In this document: positions 8,246-17,353 of the stretch, in pieces
How the letters are laid out: each line of letters begins with the position of its first letter
How positions within the stretch are numbered: position 1 is the first letter of the stretch
Assembly: GCF_013744875.1 (NCBI RefSeq)
Contig: NZ_CP059399.1
Coordinates: 1,364,001 to 1,428,000, forward strand
Direction of reading: 5' to 3'
DNA length: 64,000 nucleotides
Source of the DNA: Nocardia huaxiensis
Lineage (GTDB): Bacteria; Actinomycetota; Actinomycetes; Mycobacteriales; Mycobacteriaceae
Made by a program: the position numbers and the translations under genes
The notes under the pieces: model-generated
Seen by the model: only the letters and a program-made list of their open reading frames with translations
Told to the model about the DNA's origin: nothing
Databases searched by the model: none

Positions 8246-11200
8246 TCAGCCGCGATAGCGGCGGTGATCGCTGGCGAAGTCGTCCGCGACCGTGGCGGCC
8301 AGTTCCACCAGGGAGCGCTTCGTATTCTTGTGCAGCCGTTGCAGATCGATCTCCGCGCCCTCGCCCAGGTGGGCGTCGTAGGGAATGATGTGCACGGCGC
8401 GGCAGCGGGACAGGAAGTAGTCGCGGAGCTGGTTGATGCCGACGTTCGGGGCGCCCGGGCGCGGAAGGTTGATGACCACCACGGCATTTCGCACCAGATG
8501 GTCGTGGCCGTGCAGGGACAGCCAGTCCAGGGTGGCGGCGGCGCTGCGCGCGCCGTCGATGGCGGACGACGAAATCAGCACCAGCGAATGCGCCAGATCC
8601 AGCACGCCCGCCATGGCCGAATGCATGAGTCCCGTACCGCAGTCGGTGAGAATGATGTTGTAGAAGCGCTGCAGGATCCGTGCGACCGCGCGGTACTCCT
8701 CCTCGCTGAACGCCTCCGACGCAGCCGGGTCCCGCTCACTGGCGAGAACTTCCAGCCGGCTGCCGCCCTGCGAGGTATGCCGCCGCACATCCGAATACCG
8801 TTGGATATTCGGATCCAGCAACAGATCCCGCACCGTCGACCGAGTCTGCAACGGCACCCGCTGCGACAGCGTCCCGAAGTCCGGATTCGCATCCACGGCG
8901 ATCACGCGGTCGCCGCGCACCGAGGCGAAGATCGACCCCAATCCCATTGTGGTGGTGGTCTTCCCGACCCCACCCTTCAACGACAGCACCGCGATCCGGT
9001 AATCCCCGCGCACCGGCTGCCGAATCCGAGCCACCAACTCCTGCAGCCGCAACTCCTCGGCCGACATCCCCGGATTGATCGCTCCACCCGAAATATGGTG
9101 CACAGCCTTCCGCCACCCCGACCCGGCGGCCTTCTTCGCCCGCCGCACCGGCACCTCATCCAGCGAAGGCCCCGGCTGACCCGGCTGCCCCCAACCTGGT
9201 TGCCCAGCAGCTCCATTGGCCCCTTGCCCGGCCCACTGCGGCTGCCCATACCCGGCATTCCCGCCCTGGGGATACCCACCCTGAACCGGCGCACCCTGGC
9301 CCTGCGCACCCCACGCGCCCTGCCCAGCCTGCTCGCCCCCGTGCGGCCACGAGTTTCCTTGCGGCGCGCCTTCTCCGGGTGCTCCCCACGAGGCTTGCGC
9401 GGCTCCTTGCTCGCCGCCCTGCGGCCACGAATTGCCCTGTGACGCACCCTCACCGGGCGCACCCCACGCACTCTGCCCGGCCTGCTCGCTACCGTGCTGC
9501 CATGGATTGCCCTGCGGCGTATTCTGCCCCGGCATCCCCTGATCCGGCGCGGGCGCATAAGCCCCCGGCCCGCCAGGCCCCTGCATCGCCCCGGTCCCAT
9601 ACTGCGGAGCGGAAGCGTCGCTCTGCGGCGCGCCGGCGCTCGGTGGCCACGGGCTGCCCTGCGGTGGATTCCCGTGCGATCCAGGCGCAGCGAAATTCGA
9701 CGGCGGAGTGGACATGTCGCCCGGCGGCACCGCCCCGATGTCCGGTCCCTGCTGCCACGGATGTCCCTGCGGCGAGTTCTGTTGCGAAGTATCTGTTCCC
9801 GGTGCGCCGAAGCCGACCGGCGGTACGTCATCCGCCGCATCGTCAACCCCGGGCGCGCGATGCCGGGAGTCGGCTCCCGCAATGTCGAGCCCCGGCCTCG
9901 CCTGAGCGACCGGTGGCATAGCCGAGTCGACGCCGCCCATCGGTGTGGAGGGCACCGCCTGCTCTCCGCCGACCTGGGGCGCGGCCTCCGATTCCGGAGC
10001 ACGATAAGACCGTGGCCCCCGCGGCGGCAGCACCTGCCCGCCCGCCCTGAGGTCCCGTCGCGCACTATCGGCGAACCAATCGGCCCCACCGGACTCAGGC
10101 CCCTGTGTTCGCGAATCGGCCTGCGCCCCCGGCAAGCCCGGCGCAGCACCCGCAGCGGCGGACGACGCCGATCCCGGGGACCCCGTGGATGCCGCCGCGC
10201 CAGAGTGCGCCGCCGCCCCACCGACCGGCGCGCCGGAATCAGCCCCCGCGGCCAGTGGTGACGGGGGTGCCTGATGCGTCGAATCCCCCTGCGGCGCGGC
10301 AGGACTGGATCCCTGCTTCGGTGCGTGCGACGTCGACGGATCGTGGCTCGGTCGCTCACCGGTCAGCGATGCGGGGGGATCCGACTCGGGCGCCCGGTAA
10401 TCCGAACGTGCCGGGCGCGAAACCTGGCCGGAAGCCATGCCGGATTCCGCTGCGGAAGGCTGCGACGCGTTTCCGATCGGTGCATTTGCATCGACATCCA
10501 CATCGAGCGGCGCCGGGTGCGCGGAATCGCTGTGTGGTGCGGAGGAATTCGGATCTTGCCCAGCTGGGTGCGCGGGGGCTGGATCGGTACTCGGTCGCGC
10601 ACCGGCCAGCGGTGCGGAAGCCGATTCCGGGGCGCGGTAGGACCGGTGCGCGGGCTGCGGCTCGTCCGATATGGGGGGTGTTCGACGCGGCTGGTCTTCG
10701 GGTGCGCCCTGCTGCGGGTCCGAGCCGGGTGCATGGAACCGTGGGTCGACCTGCGGCGCAAGGGGGTCCGGTGTGGGTTGGAAGGGCCGCGACCCGGCCT
10801 CCGTGCTGGCCGGAACTGGGGCCGGCCGAGTGTCGGGCGCGGCCGTCGATGGATTGGACTGTGCCGCAGCCTGTTCCGGGGTTTGGTGAGCGCTCGGACC
10901 GCTAGTGGGCGTCTGTCCCGGCTGCGGTGCTTGCGGGACCGACGGCGGATTGCCGGTGAAGCGGGTGGTCGCGTCCGGCCTCGGCGGGCGCGGATTCGCT
11001 TCGTGCGCATCGGGAGTCGGTGCGTGCGGGGACGGCGGCAGGGGCGGATGCTGCGCGGGCCGGGCCTGTGCCGACGGCGGAGCGGTGGGTGCGTGTGATT
11101 GGGCGGCGCGGGGGGCGTGTGCGTCGGACCAGGTGTTCGGGTGGGTGGTGAACTGGCGCGGCGCATCGAGCGGAAGCGGGACGTCCACCGCGTGGTGGCG

Positions 11201-12172
11201 GCCGGTGGCCGGACCCGCCTGGTCGCTGCCGGAGCTCGGCGCTTGCGGCGCAGCGTTTTCGGCGGACTGCGCGGGGGCGGGATTCGCCGCGTCGCCGCGC
11301 AGGGCTTCGCCCAGGCTCGGCGGCCGTGGGGCGGGTGCGGGCTGGTTGGCCGGTTCGGCTGCGGGAGAGCCGCTTTCGGGGGCGGCAGGGATGCCCGGGG
11401 CCGGTTGGCGATTCTCGGGGCGAGCCGCGACGGGGACGCGCGTCGTCATATCTGCGGCATTCGCCGGGGGAGCGGTGAACCCGGGGCGGCTGTGCTGCGG
11501 GCGGGCCGGAGCGGGTCGTGCGGCTTCAGCCGGCTGATGCGGCTGGGCCGCGGGCGCCTGAGCGCCCGGCGTCTGCGGGGTCGCGGTCGGCATGCCGGGA
11601 CCCTGCGGTCCGTGGCCGTACGCCGCCGGACCCTGTGGCACTCGACCCTGTGCGGCCGGACCCTGCACCGGACCCGGATGCGCCGGGGGCTGGTGGTGCG
11701 GGTCGACGGCCGGGGTCGGCGCGGTGTTGAAACGGGACGGGCCCTGCGGCGGGTGGCCGTTCGCCGGGGCCGGGCGGCGCGGGGCGTCGGGCAGAGGGCG
11801 GCGAGCGTCGGGGGCGGGCGGGGTTCCGTTGGAGGCCGGGGGGTGCGCTGGGCTCGGGTGGGAAGCCTGCGCCGGGGGCGGGTTCGAGGCGGGGGCCTGG
11901 GAGTCGCCGGGGGTGCGGGCCCAGTCCGGGGTTTCCGGGATGTGCGGGGGTGCCGGGGGTGGGGTGTCGGCGTCGGGGGTGGCCGGGTCGGGCTGGGTGG
12001 AGTCCTTACGGGATTTGCGGCGGCCGAACAGGCCGCCGCCGCGGGCCGACTTGCGGTCGGGGATGGGCTCGTCCTGGGGGAGGTTCTCGACCGGGGGCTC
12101 GTAGCCGGAGGAGGCTTCGCTCTCGGACAGCCACGGCGGCAGCATGGGGAGCCCGTCGTTGTTGCGGCTCAC
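8246..12172 (-). CDS. EspI/MinD-like ATPase with giant Pro/Gln-rich N-terminus
   Basis: This protein of about 1308 residues has two parts. The first 1000 or so residues are low complexity, rich in Pro, Ala, Gly and Gln, with recurring SYRAPES-type blocks (from 10006 to 10660) and a tandem GEGAxQGNSWPxGGEQ repeat (9280-9530). The last 290 residues form a P-loop ATPase of the MinD/ParA class: deviant Walker A LKGGVGKTTTTMGLG, the switch region VDANPDFGTLSQR and the motif ILTDCGTGL. This layout matches EspI-type ESX-associated proteins, which are thought to regulate or assist secretion. The GTG at 12172 (followed by SRNNDG) was preferred because GGGGG lies about seven bases upstream; ATG 12145 is an alternative. 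The gene is divergent from infA. Confidence 0.85.
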   Translation of the reverse strand: MSRNNDGLPMLPPWLSESEASSGYEPPVENLPQDEPIPDRKSARGGGLFGRRKSRKDSTQPDPATPDADTPPPAPPHIPETPDWARTPGDSQAPASNPPPAQASHPSPAHPPASNGTPPAPDARRPLPDAPRRPAPANGHPPQGPSRFNTAPTPAVDPHHQPPAHPGPVQGPAAQGRVPQGPAAYGHGPQGPGMPTATPQTPGAQAPAAQPHQPAEAARPAPARPQHSRPGFTAPPANAADMTTRVPVAARPENRQPAPGIPAAPESGSPAAEPANQPAPAPRPPSLGEALRGDAANPAPAQSAENAAPQAPSSGSDQAGPATGRHHAVDVPLPLDAPRQFTTHPNTWSDAHAPRAAQSHAPTAPPSAQARPAQHPPLPPSPHAPTPDAHEANPRPPRPDATTRFTGNPPSVPQAPQPGQTPTSGPSAHQTPEQAAAQSNPSTAAPDTRPAPVPASTEAGSRPFQPTPDPLAPQVDPRFHAPGSDPQQGAPEDQPRRTPPISDEPQPAHRSYRAPESASAPLAGARPSTDPAPAHPAGQDPNSSAPHSDSAHPAPLDVDVDANAPIGNASQPSAAESGMASGQVSRPARSDYRAPESDPPASLTGERPSHDPSTSHAPKQGSSPAAPQGDSTHQAPPSPLAAGADSGAPVGGAAAHSGAAASTGSPGSASSAAAGAAPGLPGAQADSRTQGPESGGADWFADSARRDLRAGGQVLPPRGPRSYRAPESEAAPQVGGEQAVPSTPMGGVDSAMPPVAQARPGLDIAGADSRHRAPGVDDAADDVPPVGFGAPGTDTSQQNSPQGHPWQQGPDIGAVPPGDMSTPPSNFAAPGSHGNPPQGSPWPPSAGAPQSDASAPQYGTGAMQGPGGPGAYAPAPDQGMPGQNTPQGNPWQHGSEQAGQSAWGAPGEGASQGNSWPQGGEQGAAQASWGAPGEGAPQGNSWPHGGEQAGQGAWGAQGQGAPVQGGYPQGGNAGYGQPQWAGQGANGAAGQPGWGQPGQPGPSLDEVPVRRAKKAAGSGWRKAVHHISGGAINPGMSAEELRLQELVARIRQPVRGDYRIAVLSLKGGVGKTTTTMGLGSIFASVRGDRVIAVDANPDFGTLSQRVPLQTRSTVRDLLLDPNIQRYSDVRRHTSQGGSRLEVLASERDPAASEAFSEEEYRAVARILQRFYNIILTDCGTGLMHSAMAGVLDLAHSLVLISSSAIDGARSAAATLDWLSLHGHDHLVRNAVVVINLPRPGAPNVGINQLRDYFLSRCRAVHIIPYDAHLGEGAEIDLQRLHKNTKRSLVELAATVADDFASDHRRYRG

Positions 12173-12472
12173 GACATGTACCCCCGGGTGCTCGACCGAT
12201 CTTGCTGGACAGGCGTAGTTTAGCGATCTCGGGGCGGAGTGTCCGGGGAGAGCGTGTTCGCGCGCACATGAACCCACCCGTATTTGGCCCGTGCTGGGGA
12301 AACGGGTAAAGTGGTTCGGCGGTGCATCTATACGTGGTTGTGGCATGTTCGCATGCCGTGCCGAAAGTATGGCACCGGGTCGACTGAGGTGCGAGACGAA
12401 CTGCAGAGAGCCGACCAGCCGTCATGAGCATGAACCAACCAGGTTCAGCCAGAACCGGGAATCGCGGAGGAT
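12173..12472 (+). promoter_or_regulatory. divergent upstream region of infA, with promoter
   Basis: This 300-base gap separates the MinD-like gene from infA and has no coding signal. A candidate infA promoter has TTGGCC (12284-12289), a 17-base spacer and TAAAGT (12307-12312), which predicts a leader of about 155 bases. Within the leader is the small inverted repeat GGCATG-TTCG-CATGCC (12342-12357), which could form an RNA hairpin or bind a protein. I see no other structure. Confidence 0.5.
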
Positions 12473-12694
12473 ATGGCGAAGAAGGAAGGGGCCATCGAGG
12501 TCGAGGGCCGGGTCATCGAGCCGTTGCCCAATGCGATGTTCCGGATCGAGCTGGAGAACGGCCATAAGGTTCTGGCCCACATCAGCGGCAAGATGCGGCA
12601 GCACTACATTCGCATCCTGCCCGAGGACCGCGTCGTCGTGGAGCTCTCGCCCTACGACTTGACCCGCGGTCGCATCGTCTACCGCTACAAGTGA
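12473..12694 (+). CDS. infA: translation initiation factor IF-1
   Basis: This 73-residue protein is a single S1-type OB-fold domain: [18 protein letters not shown] near the start, then [14 protein letters not shown], and a C-terminal [11 protein letters not shown]. Sequence and length are typical of IF-1, which binds the 30S A site with IF-2 and IF-3 during initiation. ATG 12473 follows a GGAGG-type site (cggaggatATG). It is first in the block infA-rpmJ-rpsM-rpsK-rpsD-rpoA-rplQ, the usual actinobacterial order. Confidence 0.98.
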   Translation: MAKKEGAIEVEGRVIEPLPNAMFRIELENGHKVLAHISGKMRQHYIRILPEDRVVVELSPYDLTRGRIVYRYK

Positions 12695-12743
12695 GTTCGG
12701 GGCTTCCCTCGAACCCGAAGACTTCCGGAGCGAAAGCCCCGGG

Positions 12744-12795
12744 TTTTCCCCGGTCAATCCGGCCGGGGAAAAACTGTGTTCACGGCCAGTGAACA
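12744..12795 (+). terminator. two tandem hairpins between infA and rpmJ
   Basis: The first hairpin has perfect 10-base arms, TTTTCCCCGG (12744-12753) and CCGGGGAAAA (12763-12772). The second has 7-base arms, TGTTCAC (12777-12783) and GTGAACA (12789-12795). They fill the gap before the rpmJ start at 12817. They could act as a partial terminator or attenuator that separates infA output from the ribosomal protein genes. Confidence 0.5.
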
Positions 12796-12816
12796 CCAAC
12801 CCAGATTGGATCTGAC

Positions 12817-12930
12817 GTGAAGGTTCAGCCGTCCGTCAAGCCGATCTGCGAGAAGTGCAAGGTGATTCGCCGTCACGGGCGAGTCATGGTGATCTGCGAG
12901 AACCTGCGCCACAAGCAGCGTCAGGGCTGA
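12817..12930 (+). CDS. rpmJ: 50S ribosomal protein L36 (zinc-binding form)
   Basis: A 37-residue basic protein starts at GTG 12817. It has the four zinc ligands of the C+ form of L36, Cys11, Cys14, Cys27 and His32, in the pattern CEKC...ICEN...H. It matches L36 over its whole length. It lies between infA and rpsM, its usual place. Actinobacteria often carry a second, zinc-free L36 elsewhere, which cannot be judged from this window. Confidence 0.97.
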   Translation: MKVQPSVKPICEKCKVIRRHGRVMVICENLRHKQRQG

Positions 12931-13156
12931 GTTCGGCCCTGGGCCGGGCTCACCGGGGTAACACCCGGTCGCTCACCAGCCAAGCACCGAACGCGGTTTC
13001 GGATTTGGCAACAAAAGAAGAACTCCCAGCGCCAGTCGCCGTTGTCGAGCCCCGCAAGGGGCGGATGGCGGCCTACCCCCGGTACGGAGGCCGGGGCCCC
13101 AGCACGAGGGGACGGACAGGGAGCAGACCTCCGAAAACAGTTAAGGAATCGCCACT
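12931..13156 (+). promoter_or_regulatory. rpmJ-rpsM spacer, possible leader
   Basis: A 226-base gap is long for a ribosomal operon. It holds a short hairpin, ACCGGG-gtaaca-CCCGGT near 12953-12970, and GC-rich inverted segments near 13070-13100. The rpsM ribosome site AAGGAAT ends the region. A promoter or a ribosomal-protein-binding leader could lie here, but I recognise no known motif. Confidence 0.3.
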
Positions 13157-13528
13157 ATGGCACGTCTGATGGGCGTCGACCTCCCGCGCGAAAAGCGCAT
13201 GGAGATCGCGCTGACCTACATCTTCGGCATCGGCCGTACCCGCGCCAAGGAGATCCTCGCGGAGACGGGCGTCAGCCCGGACCTGCGGTCGAAGGACCTC
13301 AGCGATGACGACCTGACCAAGCTGCGCGACTACATCGAGCAGTCGGACATGAAGGTCGAAGGCGACCTGCGCCGCGAGGTGCAGGCCGACATTCGTCGCA
13401 AGATCGAGATCGGTTGCTACCAGGGCCTGCGGCACCGTCGCGGCCTCCCCGTGCGCGGTCAGCGGACCAAGACCAACGCCCGCACGCGCAAGGGTCCGAA
13501 GAAGACCGTCGCCGGCAAGAAGAAGTAG
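13157..13528 (+). CDS. rpsM: 30S ribosomal protein S13
   Basis: This 123-residue protein opens with [18 protein letters not shown], has the helix-two-turn-helix stretch [12 protein letters not shown], and ends in a very basic tail with [20 protein letters not shown] and [12 protein letters not shown]. It is a full-length S13, the small-subunit head protein that contacts the 50S subunit and tRNA. It lies nine bases before rpsK. Confidence 0.98.
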   Translation: MARLMGVDLPREKRMEIALTYIFGIGRTRAKEILAETGVSPDLRSKDLSDDDLTKLRDYIEQSDMKVEGDLRREVQADIRRKIEIGCYQGLRHRRGLPVRGQRTKTNARTRKGPKKTVAGKKK

Positions 13529-13537
13529 GGATAGCGC

Positions 13538-13951
13538 ATGCCTCCGAAGAGCCGGGCCTCGGGCCCGAAGAAGACTCAGAAGTCGCGTCGCCGGGATAAG
13601 AAGAACATCCCGCACGGCCACGCGCACATCAAGAGCACGTTCAACAACACGATCGTGTCCATCACCGACCCGGAAGGCAACGTCATCTCGTGGGCGTCCT
13701 CGGGTCACGTCGGCTTCAAGGGTTCGCGTAAGTCGACCCCGTTCGCCGCGCAGCTCGCCGCCGAGAACGCTGCCCGCAAGGCGCAGGAGAACGGCGTCAA
13801 GAAGGTCGACGTCTTCGTCAAGGGTCCGGGTTCGGGCCGCGAGACCGCGATCCGCTCGCTGCAGGCCGCCGGCCTCGAGGTGGGCTCGATCTCTGATGTC
13901 ACCCCGCAGCCGCACAACGGCTGCCGTCCGCCCAAGCGGCGTCGCGTCTAG
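13538..13951 (+). CDS. rpsK: 30S ribosomal protein S11
   Basis: This 137-residue protein has an N-terminal Lys/Arg-rich tail and the core [19 protein letters not shown], then [37 protein letters not shown] and the end motif [18 protein letters not shown]. This is a typical S11 of the 30S platform, which helps form the mRNA exit region. It lies between rpsM and rpsD with short spacing, so it is in the same transcript. Confidence 0.98.
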   Translation: MPPKSRASGPKKTQKSRRRDKKNIPHGHAHIKSTFNNTIVSITDPEGNVISWASSGHVGFKGSRKSTPFAAQLAAENAARKAQENGVKKVDVFVKGPGSGRETAIRSLQAAGLEVGSISDVTPQPHNGCRPPKRRRV

Positions 13952-13972
13952 CGGGAAAGGATTTAGCGAAAA

Positions 13973-14578
13973 ATGGCTCGTTATACAGGCCCCATCACCC
14001 GCAAGTCGCGTCGTCTCCGTGTCGACCTGGTCGGAGGCGACCAGGCGTTCGAGCGTCGTCCTTACCCGCCCGGCCAGCACGGCCGCGCGCGGATCAAGGA
14101 ATCCGAGTACCTCATGCAGCTGCAGGAGAAGCAGAAGGCTCGCTTCTCCTACGGCGTCATGGAGAAGCAGTTCCGCCGCTACTACGAAGAGGCGAACCGC
14201 CAGAAGGGCAAGACCGGCGACAACCTGCTGCGTCTGCTCGAGTCGCGGCTCGACAACGTCGTGTACCGCGCCGGTCTGGCTCGGACCCGTCGTCAGGCTC
14301 GTCAGCTGGTCTCGCACGGCCACTTCATCGTCAATGGCGTGAAGGTGGACGTTCCGTCGTTCCAGGTTTCGCAGTACGACATCATCGATGTCAAGGAGAA
14401 GTCGCTGCCCACGCTGCCTTTCCAGGTTGCGCGTGAGACCGTCGGCGACCGCCCGGTTCCGGGTTGGCTCCAGGTCGTTCCCGGCCGTCTGCGGATTCTG
14501 GTGCACCAGCTCCCCGAGCGTGCGCAGATCGATGTTCCGCTGCAGGAACAGCTGATCGTCGAGTTCTACTCGAAGTAA
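13973..14578 (+). CDS. rpsD: 30S ribosomal protein S4
   Basis: This 201-residue protein has the S4 N-terminal domain (ARYTGPITRKSRRLRVDL, then RRPYPPGQHGRAR) and the S4 RNA-binding domain from about residue 90 (LLRLLESRLDNVVYRAGLA, RQLVSHGHFIVNG). It is a primary 16S rRNA-binding assembly protein and in many bacteria represses its own operon. The N-terminal Cys ligands of zinc-binding S4 are absent, so this is a C-minus form. It is followed by an unusually structured 201-base gap before rpoA. Confidence 0.98.
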   Translation: MARYTGPITRKSRRLRVDLVGGDQAFERRPYPPGQHGRARIKESEYLMQLQEKQKARFSYGVMEKQFRRYYEEANRQKGKTGDNLLRLLESRLDNVVYRAGLARTRRQARQLVSHGHFIVNGVKVDVPSFQVSQYDIIDVKEKSLPTLPFQVARETVGDRPVPGWLQVVPGRLRILVHQLPERAQIDVPLQEQLIVEFYSK

Positions 14579-14615
14579 CAAGGTGCGCTAACCGCGCATC
14601 GCGGTGGGAGACCAC

Positions 14616-14702
14616 GTGGGGGCTTCGCCCCCACACCCCCGGAAAAGGGGAGACGGGGGCCTTGCCCCCGAACCCCCGAGCGGGAGAAGGGGCCTCGGCC
14701 CC
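14616..14702 (+). repeat. cluster of GC-rich hairpins between rpsD and rpoA
   Basis: Three perfect hairpins lie in a row: GTGGGGGC-ttc-GCCCCCAC (14616-14634), CGGGGGC-ctt-GCCCCCG (14654-14670) and GGGGCC-tc-GGCCCC (14689-14702). The middle one continues into AACCCCC, like the dispersed repeat found at 25439, 26478 and 56709. They could slow or end transcription between rpsD and rpoA. The rpoA ribosome site AAGGAGG (14764-14770) follows. Confidence 0.65.
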
Positions 14703-14779
14703 CAACCCCTGGGAAGTGTTCTCGCACAATCCAAGTCGTGAGCGTCAAATGGTGGGCGCTCTGAAGGAGGAAACAGTCC

Positions 14780-15838
14780 ATGCTGATTTCACAGCGACCG
14801 ACGCTGACCGAAGAGGTCGTGTCCGAAAACCGCTCTCGGTTCACCATCGAACCGCTGGAGCCGGGCTTCGGTTACACCCTCGGCAACTCGCTGCGCCGCA
14901 CCCTGCTCTCGAGCATCCCGGGTGCCGCGGTCACCAGCATCCGCATCGACGGCGTGCTGCACGAGTTCACCACGGTTCCGGGCGTGAAGGAAGATGTCAC
15001 CGACATCATCCTGAACCTCAAGGGCCTCGTGGTGTCGTCCGAAGAGGACGAGCCGGTCACCATGTACGTGCGCAAGCAGGGTCCGGGCACCGTCACCGCC
15101 GGTGACATCGTCCCCCCGGCGGGCGTGACCGTGCACAACCCGGACATGCACATCGCCACCCTGAACGACAAGGGCAAGCTGGAGATCGAGCTCGTGGTCG
15201 AGCGCGGTCGCGGCTACGTCCCGGCCGTGCAGAACAAGGCGTCGGGTGCGGAAATCGGCCGGATCCCGGTGGACTCGATCTACTCGCCTGTTCTCAAGGT
15301 GACCTACAAGGTCGAGGCGACCCGTGTCGAGCAGCGCACCGACTTCGACCGGCTCATCCTGGATGTCGAGACCAAGAACTCGATCTCCGCGCGGGATGCG
15401 CTGGCGTCGGCGGGCAAGACCCTGGTCGAGCTGTTCGGTCTCGCGCGCGAGCTGAACGTCGAGGCCGAGGGCATCGAGATCGGCCCCAGCCCGGCCGAGG
15501 CGGATCACATCGCTTCGTTCGGTCTGCCGATCGAGGACCTGGACCTCACCGTGCGGTCGTACAACTGCCTCAAGCGTGAAGGCGTGCACACCGTCGGCGA
15601 GCTGGTCGCCCGCACCGAGTCGGATCTGCTGGACATCCGGAACTTCGGCCAGAAGTCCATCGACGAGGTCAAGGTCAAGCTGCACTCGCTCGGCCTGTCC
15701 CTCAAGGACTCCCCGGCTTCCTTCGACCCGTCCTCCGTCGTCGGCTACGACGCGGCGTCCGGTACTTGGAGCGACAGCGGTTCGTTCAGCGACACCGATG
15801 GCGGCGAGCAGGACTACGCCGAGACCGAACAGCTTTAG
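14780..15838 (+). CDS. rpoA: RNA polymerase alpha subunit
   Basis: This 352-residue subunit has an N-terminal assembly domain (about 1-230; [36 protein letters not shown]) and a C-terminal helix-hairpin-helix domain (about 255-315; [35 protein letters not shown]) that binds UP elements and activators. An acidic tail follows. It has a strong ribosome site (AAGGAGG, nine bases before ATG). The gene sits between rpsD and rplQ as in other actinobacteria. The long hairpin-rich gap upstream could allow separate control from rpsD. Confidence 0.98.
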   Translation: MLISQRPTLTEEVVSENRSRFTIEPLEPGFGYTLGNSLRRTLLSSIPGAAVTSIRIDGVLHEFTTVPGVKEDVTDIILNLKGLVVSSEEDEPVTMYVRKQGPGTVTAGDIVPPAGVTVHNPDMHIATLNDKGKLEIELVVERGRGYVPAVQNKASGAEIGRIPVDSIYSPVLKVTYKVEATRVEQRTDFDRLILDVETKNSISARDALASAGKTLVELFGLARELNVEAEGIEIGPSPAEADHIASFGLPIEDLDLTVRSYNCLKREGVHTVGELVARTESDLLDIRNFGQKSIDEVKVKLHSLGLSLKDSPASFDPSSVVGYDAASGTWSDSGSFSDTDGGEQDYAETEQL

Positions 15839-15890
15839 GCCGATCGGGGCCAGCGCCCCGAATCTGCCTTAGACACAGGAGATTCCAACA

Positions 15891-16385
15891 ATGCCCAAGC
15901 CCAAGAAGGGTGCCCGCTTCGGTGGGTCGGCGTCGCACCAGAAGGCGATCTTCGCCAATCTGGCGACGGCGCTCTTCGAGCACGGTCGCATCACGACCAC
16001 CGAGGCCAAGGCCAAGGCGCTGCGCCCCTACGCCGAGAAGCTCGTGACCAAGGCGAAGGCCGGCTCGCTGGCCGACCGTCGCGAGGTCATGAAGGTGATC
16101 CGCAACAAGGACGTCGTGCACGCCCTGTTCGCGGAGATCGGTCCCTCGTTCGAGGGCCGTGAGGGTGGCTACACCCGCATCATCAAGACCATCCCCCGCA
16201 AGGGTGACAACGCTCCGATGGCGATCATCGAGCTGGTCCGCGAGAAGACCGTGACCAACGAGGCCGATCGTGCCCGTCGTGTCGCCGCTTCGCAGAAGGC
16301 CGCCGAGACCGAGACCAAGGCCGAAGAGGCTGCCGTCGAGGCCGAGGCTCCCGCCGTCGAGGCCGAGGAGAAGAAGGAAGACTGA
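15891..16385 (+). CDS. rplQ: 50S ribosomal protein L17
   Basis: This 164-residue protein has the L17 core in residues 1-120 ([43 protein letters not shown], a [20 protein letters not shown] motif). It then has an actinobacterial acidic Ala/Glu tail of about 40 residues. L17 lies at the polypeptide exit side of the 50S subunit. A strong hairpin terminator follows, so this is probably the last gene of the infA/rpoA transcript. Confidence 0.97.
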   Translation: MPKPKKGARFGGSASHQKAIFANLATALFEHGRITTTEAKAKALRPYAEKLVTKAKAGSLADRREVMKVIRNKDVVHALFAEIGPSFEGREGGYTRIIKTIPRKGDNAPMAIIELVREKTVTNEADRARRVAASQKAAETETKAEEAAVEAEAPAVEAEEKKED

Positions 16386-16413
16386 GGTCTTCCGGATTCT
16401 TCGGGGTTAGCCC

Positions 16414-16458
16414 ATGAGTAAGCCCGCCGTCCCCTCCGGGTCGGCGGGCTTCACTCAT
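16414..16458 (+). terminator. strong terminator after rplQ
   Basis: A 16-base arm (16414-16429) pairs with 16442-16458 with one bulged C, around a 12-base loop. The core is AAGCCCGCCG / CGGCGGGCTT. An ATG at the first base of the stem is in frame with truA, but starting there would translate the terminator; the real truA start is further down. Confidence 0.8.
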
Positions 16459-16476
16459 ATTTACCAGGAGATTGCT

Positions 16477-17328
16477 GTGACCGTGGAGGAACCGACCCAG
16501 CAACCGGTTGCGATTCGGGTACGACTGGATATCAGCTACGACGGAACCGACTTCATCGGGTGGGCCAAGCAGCCCGGTCTGCGCACCGTGCAGGGCGTGC
16601 TGGAGGAGTCGCTGAGCAAGGTGCAGCGCGAGCCGATCCAGTTGACCGTCGCCGGGCGCACCGACGCGGGCGTGCACGCCGAAGGCCAGGTGGCGCATTT
16701 CGAGACGCACACCGAGGTGGACGGCCCGAAGCTGGTGCACCGGCTGGCCCGGTTTCTCCCGAAAGACGTGCGGGTCAAGGACGTTCGGCTCGTTCCCGCC
16801 GAATTCGACGCGCGTTTCTCCGCGATCCGCCGGCACTACGCCTACCGGCTGACCACCGCACCCTACGGCGCCGAACCATTGCAGGCCCGGCATGTGGTGC
16901 CCTGTCGTTCGGGTGTGGACCTGGACGCCATGCGCGAGGCGTCTCGAAAGTTGCTGGGGCTGCACGATTTCGCCGCCTTCTGCCGCCGCCGCGAGGGCGC
17001 GACGACCATTCGCGAACTGCAGCGCTTCGACTGGGAGCGGGACGGCGATCTGCTCACCGCCTACGTGAGCGCCGACGCCTTCTGCTGGTCCATGGTCCGC
17101 AGCCTGGTCGGCGGCGTGCTCGCGGTCGGCGAGGGCCGCCGCACCCCCGACTGGATCGGCGGGCTGCTGAACGAGCGGGAACGCTCCAGCTCCGTCACCG
17201 TCGCCCCCGCGCACGGCCTGAGCCTCATCGCCGTCGACTATCCCGCCGACGCCGACCTGGCCGCCCGCAATGCGGCCACACGTGAGGTCCGCACCGTCCC
17301 CGCCGCCGAAGACTGCTGCGGCAGTTGA
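16477..17328 (+). CDS. truA: tRNA pseudouridine(38-40) synthase
   Basis: This 283-residue enzyme converts U38-U40 of tRNA anticodon arms to pseudouridine. The catalytic Asp lies in [17 protein letters not shown] (near residue 60), with [14 protein letters not shown] at the start and the C-terminal [20 protein letters not shown] motif. GTG 16477 is chosen because AGGAG lies eight bases upstream and the longer frame from 16414 runs through the rplQ terminator hairpin. The order rplQ-truA is the usual one. Whether truA has its own promoter is not clear from the sequence. Confidence 0.95.
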   Translation: MTVEEPTQQPVAIRVRLDISYDGTDFIGWAKQPGLRTVQGVLEESLSKVQREPIQLTVAGRTDAGVHAEGQVAHFETHTEVDGPKLVHRLARFLPKDVRVKDVRLVPAEFDARFSAIRRHYAYRLTTAPYGAEPLQARHVVPCRSGVDLDAMREASRKLLGLHDFAAFCRRREGATTIRELQRFDWERDGDLLTAYVSADAFCWSMVRSLVGGVLAVGEGRRTPDWIGGLLNERERSSSVTVAPAHGLSLIAVDYPADADLAARNAATREVRTVPAAEDCCGS

Positions 17329-17353
17329 CCTTCCGCTGAAGGAGCAGTAACCC

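Noticed and set aside
9280..9530. Tandem repeats considered as CRISPR
   Set aside because: The repeats are in-frame protein repeats of the MinD-like protein, without spacers of constant size.
14464..15105. Frame overlapping the end of rpsD and start of rpoA
   Set aside because: It crosses the hairpin cluster and overlaps two certain genes out of frame; low-complexity translation.
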